Shown: positions 21,388 through 26,996 of the stretch, piece by piece
How the letters are laid out: every line of letters starts with the position of its first letter
Numbering within the stretch: the first letter of the stretch is position 1
DNA from: an uncultured Anaerosolibacter sp.
Lineage (GTDB): Bacteria > Bacillota_A > Clostridia > Peptostreptococcales > Thermotaleaceae
Direction: 5' to 3'
NCBI GenBank assembly: GCA_937948705.1
Contig: CALECF010000172.1
Coordinates: 1 to 26,996, forward strand
Length of the DNA: 26,996 bases
Notes under the pieces: model-generated
What the model saw: only the letters and a program-made list of their open reading frames with translations
Told to the model about the DNA's origin: nothing
Database searches by the model: none
Position numbers and translations under genes: made by a program

Positions 21388-23211
21388 ATGAAAAGATCGA
21401 CTAAAAAAGGATTTGTGCTCATTCTAGTGTTTTCGTTAATTTTTTTCGGAGTGATGCCAAATGGTAATTTACTTACTTTTGCCGATGACACTCAAGATAA
21501 TACAGAGAAAGCGCTTGAAGAATCTAGTGAATCAGTGATTGTAGAAGATGTAAATGATCCTTTGATTTTACAAGAAGTAAATGATTTTAGCCAGTCTCTG
21601 AGCTCTAATGGAAAAAAAGATGAATGGGATAAAAGCTCTCTGGAATTTACGGATCGAGGCTGGGATTGTACAGTCGTTTGGGCAGAAGTGCAAAATGGTA
21701 AAGATTCAGAAGCTATGGATGGGCCAGTAGACTGGGAACTGTACTATATTAAATCTGGGAATCCTAAGAATGGTGCCATTATTGCTACGGGTACAATTAA
21801 CCCCCTTGTTTCAGGTGGAATACAGATAATAAGGTATGCTCTTTCATCCATCGATGACCCCAATGGTATTTATATGTTTAGAGCAGAACAAAGGCCAGGA
21901 CATCCAGGTCAGGGGGAACTATGGAGTAAAGAGATCAAAGTAGTTGGTTGTTCAAACCCTTTATTTGGGAAGGTAATAGTAGAAAAAGTAGTGGTTGGGA
22001 CAGCGCCATCAGGGGCTGACCTTTATAGCATTGAAATTTCTAGGATCGAAACACCAATGTTACTACAAGCAAAAGCATCTGAGGAAAAAGAAATAATACA
22101 ACTAAAAGCAGGTGAATCAGAAACTATCGATTTGGCATTCGGAGACTATGAAATTACTGAGATAATTACCCATGGAGCTACGGTAAGCTATTCCCAAAGA
22201 ACGTTCTCAATAGGGCCAGATGAGGTGGAAAATCCAAAACGAATAACGGTTACAAATACCTTTACTACAGAACCTGGTGAGTCAATCAAAGTGATAGATG
22301 TACGGCCGATCTTTGAATGCTGGAGAGCAAATGGAGATGGTACCTACGCTGCATACTTTGGCTTTGAGAACCATAGCACAATCGATAATCATGATGGAGA
22401 AGGGCCACAACCTTATACGGTAAACATCCCTGTAGGATCTGAGAATAAGATTAGTCCTACAAGCTATAGTGGATTTTTACCAACAGAATTTAACTATCCT
22501 AACATAGTAGAAGGACGTCCAGGGCGAACTGCCTTTGGATGTGCTGAACCTAATGCATTTGTTATTAAAAACTGGAACGGTGAGACTGTTGTATGGAACC
22601 TCCTCGGCAGAACAGCAACTGCTAGCCTAAACCCAGAGAAAGAATGTCCAAAAGGAGAATTAGTAGTAACAAAGAAAGTCGAAGGACCAGCGCCTGCAAA
22701 TGCGACTTCTTATGAAGTGGAGGTACGACAAATTCTCAACCTAGAGGGCAAGATACTTGTTGCAAAATTACAGCTTGTTCCAAATGAAGAGTCAAAGATT
22801 AAGCTATATCCTGGGAACTATGAGATTATTGAGACAACGACCCATGGAGCCACAGTGACATACTCTAATCAAACCTTTGAAATTAAGGGGAACGAGGCAA
22901 AAGTAATAACGGTTACAAATAAGTTTAAAGACAATAATGGCGGCGGAGACGATAAACCTGATAAACCTGATAAACCTGATAAGCCCGATAAACCTGATGA
23001 ATCTGTAATCGTTCCTATGCCCGTTGAGCCAATTCCTGCTGTACCGGCTACACCAATCATTGAAGAGCCAGTAGTACCAATTCCAGCAGTACCATCACAG
23101 CAGATGCCAGACCTACCAAATACAGGTGGTCCTGTATCACCAGATGCCCTTGTGGGTGGACTTGGCTCCTTGTTGATTGCTGCAGGTATCTTATCTAGAA
23201 GAAAAAAATAG
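21388..23211 (+). CDS. LPXTG cell-wall-anchored surface protein
   Basis: The 607-residue protein has a signal peptide (FVLILVFSLIFFGVMP, cleavage near LLTFADD) and an LPNTG sortase motif (576-580) followed by a hydrophobic stretch and SRRKK tail. In order: an acidic N-terminal linker; a beta-rich domain (about 75-190, DRGWDCTVVWAEVQNG); a DUF5979/Cna-B-like repeat (192-292); a Cys-containing domain (311-420) starting CWRANGDGTYAAYFGF; a second copy of the repeat (423-513, sharing THGATV-YS and ITVTN with the first); then a five-unit DKP linker and a Pro-rich wall-spanning stretch. AAGGAGGTGG precedes the ATG. The sortase is the next gene and probably anchors this protein. A role in adhesion or surface coat is likely; the ligand is unknown. 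Confidence 0.9.
   Translation: MKRSTKKGFVLILVFSLIFFGVMPNGNLLTFADDTQDNTEKALEESSESVIVEDVNDPLILQEVNDFSQSLSSNGKKDEWDKSSLEFTDRGWDCTVVWAEVQNGKDSEAMDGPVDWELYYIKSGNPKNGAIIATGTINPLVSGGIQIIRYALSSIDDPNGIYMFRAEQRPGHPGQGELWSKEIKVVGCSNPLFGKVIVEKVVVGTAPSGADLYSIEISRIETPMLLQAKASEEKEIIQLKAGESETIDLAFGDYEITEIITHGATVSYSQRTFSIGPDEVENPKRITVTNTFTTEPGESIKVIDVRPIFECWRANGDGTYAAYFGFENHSTIDNHDGEGPQPYTVNIPVGSENKISPTSYSGFLPTEFNYPNIVEGRPGRTAFGCAEPNAFVIKNWNGETVVWNLLGRTATASLNPEKECPKGELVVTKKVEGPAPANATSYEVEVRQILNLEGKILVAKLQLVPNEESKIKLYPGNYEIIETTTHGATVTYSNQTFEIKGNEAKVITVTNKFKDNNGGGDDKPDKPDKPDKPDKPDESVIVPMPVEPIPAVPATPIIEEPVVPIPAVPSQQMPDLPNTGGPVSPDALVGGLGSLLIAAGILSRRKK
22951..22995 (+). repeat. Five 9-base tandem repeats (GATAAACCT) encoding DKP units
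   Basis: Consecutive GATAAACCT units, the fourth being GATAAGCCC, encode an Asp-Lys-Pro linker in the wall protein. Such in-frame repeats can change copy number by slippage, altering linker length. Confidence 0.85.
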
Positions 23212-23224
23212 TTTAAGAAGAACA

Positions 23225-23258
23225 ATGGGAGTTGGCAAAAGCAACTCCCATCTTTTTT
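23225..23258 (+). terminator. Terminator or attenuator between the wall protein and its sortase
   Basis: ATGGGAGTTG and CAACTCCCAT form a perfect 10-bp stem with a GCAAAAG loop, followed by CTTTTTT. It would let through only part of the transcription to the sortase, fitting a high substrate-to-enzyme ratio. Confidence 0.85.
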
Positions 23259-23280
23259 AAAGTTAACCGATGAGGGTGAG

Positions 23281-23958
23281 GTGGAGACACTGGAGTTCAC
23301 TAAATATAAATGGAGCGTTGTATGTATCCTCCTAGGCACATTACTTGTTGTTTATTCTGTTTCTTCTGTGCATCAGTGGAGGATCACACAACATCAACTG
23401 ATAAAGGACCAGGAAGAATTAGGAAAGATATCTATTGTTGGGGAAAAGCCTGAGATGCCTGTCCTGCAAGAAGAGGATAAAAAACAATCAAATATAGTAT
23501 TAAATCAAGTACAAGAACCACAGAAAATCAAACGAGAAGACTATGGGCGTGGCAATATGGTCATTAGAATACCCAAAATCAATGTTGAAGCTGCTGTGAT
23601 GGAGGGTACCACTGTAGAAATGCTTAAAAAAGGTCCAGGATTATATGAAATCAGCCCACTACCTACGGATGTTGAAGGGAATGTTTGCATAGCAGGACAT
23701 AGAACTACCTACGGGGCATGGTTCCGCCATGTAGATCAACTGAGTGAAGGTGACGAAATATTATTAGAATTTCAAGATAAGACATATCATTATAAAACGG
23801 AAAGGGTATTTATAATTGCCAAAAACGATTGGACCGTCACACAACCCACAGGATACGCTGTATTGACACTCACAGCTTGCCATCCCTTACGATCATCGAA
23901 ACAAAGAATTGTTGTCCGTGCCAAGTTAGACAGAATCCTTGATAAAAATAACGTTTAG
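23281..23958 (+). CDS. Sortase (class D/E-like transpeptidase)
   Basis: The 225-residue protein has an N-terminal membrane anchor (about 11-30, WSVVCILLGTLLVVYSVSS), a linker, and a sortase domain from about 90. The catalytic triad is present: His140 in CIAGHRTTYG, Cys200 in LTLTACHPL and Arg209 in SSKQRIVVRAK. TLTAC matches the TLxTC-type signature. The start is taken as GTG 23281 after GAGGG; an ATG is not available nearby and spacing is short, so the exact start is uncertain. It cleaves between Thr and Gly of LPXTG-like motifs and links the substrate to peptidoglycan; the preceding LPNTG protein is the obvious substrate. Confidence 0.9.
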   Translation: METLEFTKYKWSVVCILLGTLLVVYSVSSVHQWRITQHQLIKDQEELGKISIVGEKPEMPVLQEEDKKQSNIVLNQVQEPQKIKREDYGRGNMVIRIPKINVEAAVMEGTTVEMLKKGPGLYEISPLPTDVEGNVCIAGHRTTYGAWFRHVDQLSEGDEILLEFQDKTYHYKTERVFIIAKNDWTVTQPTGYAVLTLTACHPLRSSKQRIVVRAKLDRILDKNNV

Positions 23959-23960
23959 AT

Positions 23961-23990
23961 ACTCCATTTAATATGGAGTTATTTTTTTTT
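23961..23990 (+). terminator. Terminator after the sortase
   Basis: ACTCCAT and ATGGAGT form a 7-bp stem with a TTAAT loop, followed by TTATTTTTTTTT. It closes the wall-protein/sortase unit. Confidence 0.82.
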
Positions 23991-24118
23991 GCAAAACACC
24001 TAGAATAGGATGGAGAAGGTATTTGACATATTTAACGAGAAAGTCTGAAAAACCAACATAATATACGGAAAGAAGAAGAAAAAGGACAAGCAGTTATTAC
24101 AAATTCTCCTCCCGTTAT

Positions 24119-24140
24119 CCTATATAATTCATGTTATAGG
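24119..24140. promoter_or_regulatory. Imperfect 22-bp palindrome upstream of the truncated-protease gene
   Basis: CCTATA and TATAGG arms flank a nearly symmetrical centre, and a TATAAT lies inside. A TTACAA -35-like element is 18-20 bases upstream. It may be a promoter under an operator, but the match is weak. Confidence 0.3.
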
Positions 24141-24220
24141 ACTTATCTAAGAAATAGATATTTTCATACCAATAAAGAGGATGAAACTCCAAACAAGGTA
24201 AAAAACGAGGAGGATGGATT

Positions 24221-25012
24221 GTGCTTAAAAAAGCTGTAATATCAATTTTAGTTTGTTGTTTAATGGTATATGCTTTTTCATTTCTAGAATTCTCATATGC
24301 TGAACAGGATACAGGTGGTATAAGCTTTAGGGAGTCGAGTTCTGTAATAGTTGCACAAATGCTAAATGAACTGACAGGAAACATCGGTTATTTGGAGGAA
24401 ATAGAGAAAAAAGTGATTGAGAATGTTGAAGGTTTAGAAATTCATGAAGTAAATGGTACGAATATTAATTCGCAATTTACTTCAGATAAAAAAACAAAAT
24501 ATTTTTTAGATTATGAACTAAACCTAAAGGCATTTTCTTTTATGGGGAGCGGAGAACATATAGAGATCTGGGTAGCCGATGACTTATCCTATCCAGAAGG
24601 TGATTCACGTAATGCGGATTCTATCTCACAGAAGCAACTTAACAGGATGAAGAACCATTTTGAAGATGTGATGGATTCTTTGATAATGGAAAAACATGCT
24701 CTACCACATTTCCATAGAGGACAAAATTCTTGGCTTGTAAATCAAGGATATTTGCCCCATGACTACTATGTCACTGATACGGATAAATCAAAGGTGATAT
24801 TACTCGTTGATAATATCAAGGATAAGGCGTATTATGATGAGGATCAAAGCTCCTATATACCAGGATACTACTGGAACGTTCACAGGAAATATGCCGATAG
24901 AGACATCATTACGATCAATAGCAAGGATTGGGATCTTAAGTTTGAGAGTGTGTATATGCTGACGCTAGTAGAAGAATTGCATAGGTTGATGGAAGACAAT
25001 GTAAATGATTAA
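24221..25012 (+). CDS. Secreted protein resembling a truncated metalloprotease without the zinc motif
   Basis: The 263-residue protein starts at GTG 24221, six bases after GAGGAGGA. It has a signal peptide (VISILVCCLMVYAFSFLEFSYA). The body holds IEIWVADDLSYPEGD, then a KVILLVDNIKDKAYYDEDQ / SYIPGYYW / DIITINSKDWD series resembling the stretch that precedes the zinc-binding HExxH of secreted M30/M6-like peptidases. Where those continue with a HEFQHLIH-like helix, this one reads VEELHRLMEDNVND and stops, so both zinc histidines are missing and so is the rest of the domain. I see no frameshift that would restore it. It may be an inactive relative with a binding role or a decaying gene. The family link is from pattern memory and moderate. 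Confidence 0.65.
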   Translation: MLKKAVISILVCCLMVYAFSFLEFSYAEQDTGGISFRESSSVIVAQMLNELTGNIGYLEEIEKKVIENVEGLEIHEVNGTNINSQFTSDKKTKYFLDYELNLKAFSFMGSGEHIEIWVADDLSYPEGDSRNADSISQKQLNRMKNHFEDVMDSLIMEKHALPHFHRGQNSWLVNQGYLPHDYYVTDTDKSKVILLVDNIKDKAYYDEDQSSYIPGYYWNVHRKYADRDIITINSKDWDLKFESVYMLTLVEELHRLMEDNVND

Positions 25013-25042
25013 GGAATAGATAATACGAACAATACATGTATA

Positions 25043-25078
25043 AAGCCACAGGATGAAATCTTGTGGCCTTGTTCTTTA
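25043..25078 (+). terminator. Terminator after the truncated-protease gene
   Basis: AAGCCACAGGAT and ATCTTGTGGCCTT pair into a stem of about 12 bp around GAA, followed by a T-rich run. The stem has one or two mismatches and the U-tract is interrupted. Confidence 0.6.
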
Positions 25079-25185
25079 TATAGGGTTTGAACAAAATGCA
25101 AATAGGGTATTTTTGAATAGGATGGATAAACTAATGAAATTAAATGTGGAAAAAATATCTCAGATTGAGAAAATTGGAGGGTAAT

Positions 25186-25659
25186 ATGACACAAGGAAGA
25201 TCCGTGAAACCAAGTAAAGATGAATTGAAGAAAAACCTTACACCTATTCAGTATAAAGTAACCCAAGAAAATGGAACAGAGCCTCCTTTTCGAAATGAGT
25301 TCTGGAATCATAAAGAAGAGGGAATCTATGTAGATATAATCACTGGAGAACCATTGTTTACATCCCGGGAAAAATTTGATTCAGGGTGTGGATGGCCCAG
25401 TTTTACACAACCGATGGAAAGAAGCGCGATCAAAGAAAAAGCCGACTTTACTCATAATATGCACAGAATAGAAGTACGCAGCAAAGAGGGGGATTCCCAT
25501 CTGGGTCACGTATTTAATGATGGTCCAGCGGAAAAAGGGGGTCTACGCTACTGTATAAACAGTGCCGCCTTACGATTTATTCCAGTAAAAGATTTGCAGA
25601 AGGAAGGATATGGAGAGTATCTAAAGTATTTTGTAGAAGAGCGTAATCAAGAGGAATGA
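25186..25659 (+). CDS. msrB: Peptide methionine-(R)-S-oxide reductase MsrB
   Basis: The 157-residue cytoplasmic enzyme reduces methionine-R-sulfoxide in proteins. It has the family blocks [21 protein letters not shown] and the catalytic [11 protein letters not shown] with Cys123. The paired CxxC zinc motifs of other MsrB forms are absent ([12 protein letters not shown]), so it is the zinc-free type; Cys68 may serve as resolving cysteine. The start is ATG 25186 after GGAGGG; an in-frame ATG at 25144 lacks a binding site. It stands alone, not fused to MsrA. Confidence 0.95.
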   Translation: MTQGRSVKPSKDELKKNLTPIQYKVTQENGTEPPFRNEFWNHKEEGIYVDIITGEPLFTSREKFDSGCGWPSFTQPMERSAIKEKADFTHNMHRIEVRSKEGDSHLGHVFNDGPAEKGGLRYCINSAALRFIPVKDLQKEGYGEYLKYFVEERNQEE

Positions 25660-25746
25660 TGCTATTAATATTTTGAAAATATGAATTGGCAAAACAGTTG
25701 AACTTTTTAGCTTCTTTAAGAGAATGTAACAATTAATAATTTTTTG

Positions 25747-25775
25747 TTGACTATAGGTTGCCTAGGCCTTAGAAT
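25747..25775 (+). promoter_or_regulatory. Promoter of the glycine riboswitch/permease unit
   Basis: TTGACT (25747-25752) and TAGAAT (25770-25775) are exactly 17 bases apart, 30-40 bases before the first glycine aptamer. Confidence 0.8.
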
Positions 25776-25809
25776 GAATAAGGCAAATGAATTTGAAAAT
25801 AGAATAATA

Positions 25810-26005
25810 TGTGGATGAGAATTATTGGAGATATTCTTTGGAATAACCGTAGGAGAAAGAGATAGATAGAGCTAACTATTTATGTCGAAGCTTTCAGGTC
25901 TGGTACAATAATTTGACACAACCCTGGAGAGACTGCCAATGGCAGCATCAAAGGAGCAACCTAGTGATTTGATTAGGGAAACTTTCAGATAAAAGGACAG
26001 GGAGT
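25810..26005 (+). ncRNA. Tandem glycine riboswitch
   Basis: Aptamer 1 (about 25810-25915) shows GGAGA, ACCGTAGGAG and CGAAGCTTTCAGGTC. Aptamer 2 (about 25921-26005) shows CCCTGGAGAG, a GCTGCC-type hairpin, ATCAAAGGAGCAA, GGGAAACTTTCAGATA and AAGGACAGGG. These are the glycine aptamer landmarks, in the usual double layout with a short linker. Aptamer 1 is the more divergent copy. P1 of aptamer 2 pairs CCCTG with CAGGG; the same CAGGG is the start of the terminator stem that follows, so glycine binding should block termination and turn the permease on. Confidence 0.88.
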
Positions 26006-26047
26006 AGAGAGCATGTTTTTGTCATGCTGTTCTACTCCCTGTTTTTG
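25997..26047 (+). terminator. Riboswitch-controlled terminator before the permease
   Basis: ACAGGGAGTAGA and TCTACTCCCTGT form a perfect 12-bp stem, with an inner GCATG...CATGC extension, followed by TTTTTG. The left arm shares CAGGG with P1 of glycine aptamer 2. Confidence 0.92.
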
Positions 26048-26170
26048 TATATATGACTAATTGAAATTAACAATGAAGAGAGGGAGGTGGGCGAAAAATA
26101 TACCTGATGATCACGAACCAGGACACGCAGATAAAGTCGTTGTTTTAATATGGAAAGGATGGGGAAATAG

Positions 26171-26996
26171 ATGGAGTCAGTTAGTAAATCAAAAGTACAA
26201 ATAAATAATACAGCAAATGCTAGTGAGATAAAAGGGTTAAAAAAAGAAATTGGATTATTTGAAGCAATAGCCATTGTTATAGGTGTAGTGATTGGATCAG
26301 GAATATTCTTTAAGGCATCTTTTGTTTTTAAAAACGCTGGATCACCAGTGATGGGCATTTTAGCTTGGATTGCCGGGGGGGCCATCACTATGGCTTCAGG
26401 ACTTACCATTGCGGAGATCGCAACAGCCATACCTAAAACCGGTGGGGTATTTGTTTATTTGAAAGAATTATATGGAGAAAAATGGGCCTTCTTGTTTGGT
26501 TGGGTACAGTCGGTAATCTATGTACCAGGAGCAGCAGCGGCACTGGCCATCATCTTTGCAACCCAAGCCACTACATTTGTACCCTTAAGTGACTTGCAGC
26601 AAAAACTTTTGGCTGTTGCTATGATATTTACAATTATGATCAGCAATGTTTTATCGACGAGATTAGGAAGTAAGATACAATTCATTTCTACCATCGGAAA
26701 ACTTATTCCAATCTTTATTATTATTGGATATGGATTAACCAAGGGCACTGCCAATGGGATTATCGGTGCAGCAACAAGTACAGGTACAATTACAGGATTT
26801 GGTACAGCAATATTAGGAACTCTATGGGCCTATGATGGATGGGTAGGAGTTGGAAATATCGCAGGCGAGTTGAAAAATCCCAAGAAGGATCTTCCAAAAT
26901 CTATCATTATCGGTGTAACAGCGATTATAGCGGTATATGTTTTAATCAACCTTGCAATTATTCAAGTGATTCCTGTTGAAGCGGTCATCGCATCGA
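26171..26996 (+). CDS. APC-superfamily amino acid permease (LAT/SteT-like), 5' part
   Basis: The gene runs off the right edge; 275 codons are visible of perhaps 440-470. After a 25-residue hydrophilic N terminus come TM1 with the unwound motif VVIGSGIFFKA, TM2 (GSPVMGILAWIAGGAITMAS), the ELYGEKWAFLFGWVQ loop, further helices, and LWAYDGWVGVGNIAGELKNP, the TM6 signature of LAT/SteT-type exchangers. Substrate is likely a small amino acid; the glycine riboswitch suggests glycine, serine or threonine (inference). The ribosome binding site is poor: AAAGGA is 11 bases from the ATG. A strong GGGAGGTGG at about 26082 has no well-placed start of its own, so the leader may contain further translational control. 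Confidence 0.9.
   Translation, partial: MESVSKSKVQINNTANASEIKGLKKEIGLFEAIAIVIGVVIGSGIFFKASFVFKNAGSPVMGILAWIAGGAITMASGLTIAEIATAIPKTGGVFVYLKELYGEKWAFLFGWVQSVIYVPGAAAALAIIFATQATTFVPLSDLQQKLLAVAMIFTIMISNVLSTRLGSKIQFISTIGKLIPIFIIIGYGLTKGTANGIIGAATSTGTITGFGTAILGTLWAYDGWVGVGNIAGELKNPKKDLPKSIIIGVTAIIAVYVLINLAIIQVIPVEAVIAS

Noticed and set aside
22951..22995. Short tandem repeats as a possible CRISPR array
   Set aside because: Units are 9 bases with no spacers and lie in frame inside a coding gene.
22869..23339. Reverse ORF of 156 codons with repeated LSG units
   Set aside because: The repeats are the antisense of the DKP codons in the wall protein; there is no start signal.
26073..26204. Forward ORF of 43 codons overlapping the permease start
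   Set aside because: The ATG has no ribosome binding site upstream (the GGGAGG is inside the ORF), and the translation (MKRGRWAKNIPDD...) is not protein-family-like.
26032..26754. Reverse ORFs of 132 and 78 codons
   Set aside because: They are antisense shadows of the APC permease and the glycine terminator.

Overview
The window looks like chromosomal DNA of a low-GC Gram-positive, endospore-forming anaerobe of the Clostridia. The evidence is AT-rich sequence, strong AGGAGG-type ribosome binding sites, many U-tailed hairpin terminators, a SleB-type cortex hydrolase, a sortase with an LPXTG substrate, and riboswitch classes typical of Clostridia. The gene mix resembles Alkaliphilus/Natronincola-like Clostridia, but that placement is my inference.

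Left part (1-8700): the 3' end of an unrecognised beta-rich protein; a relic of a surface- or phage-like protein carrying two in-frame stops; a family-2 glycosyltransferase with a TPR-like tail; a WG-repeat protein ending in a DUF3298/RsiV-like domain; a reverse-strand SleB-type hydrolase behind a consensus promoter and a c-di-AMP (ydaO) riboswitch; a TPR protein; and an ABC-F ATPase of the YkpA/YbiT type.

Middle (8770-19570): a compact forward five-gene operon (Gfo/Idh/MocA oxidoreductase, anchored sugar-binding protein, LytS/YesM-type histidine kinase, YesN-type AraC response regulator, anchored XylF-like protein). No ABC permease or ATPase accompanies it, so it reads as a sugar-sensing module. 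A long bidirectional terminator separates it from a convergent operon for aconitase, NAD-type isocitrate dehydrogenase and citrate synthase, the 2-oxoglutarate/glutamate branch. The promoter of that operon is overlapped by a perfect 20-bp palindrome.

Right part (19660-26996): a cell-surface region. A secreted transglutaminase-like protein lies behind two tandem c-di-GMP-I-type aptamers with a terminator between them. Divergent from it are an LPXTG wall protein, its sortase, and a secreted protein that looks like a truncated metalloprotease. Then come MsrB and, behind a tandem glycine riboswitch with an overlapping terminator, an APC-family permease that runs off the window.

The most notable property is the density of RNA sensors: c-di-AMP, two c-di-GMP-type aptamers that differ at the base known to set ligand choice, and glycine. 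They control wall hydrolysis, a surface protein and amino-acid transport. The tandem aptamer leader (20574-20837) and the transporter-less double-binding-protein two-component operon (8813-15116) are the best candidates for something not yet described.
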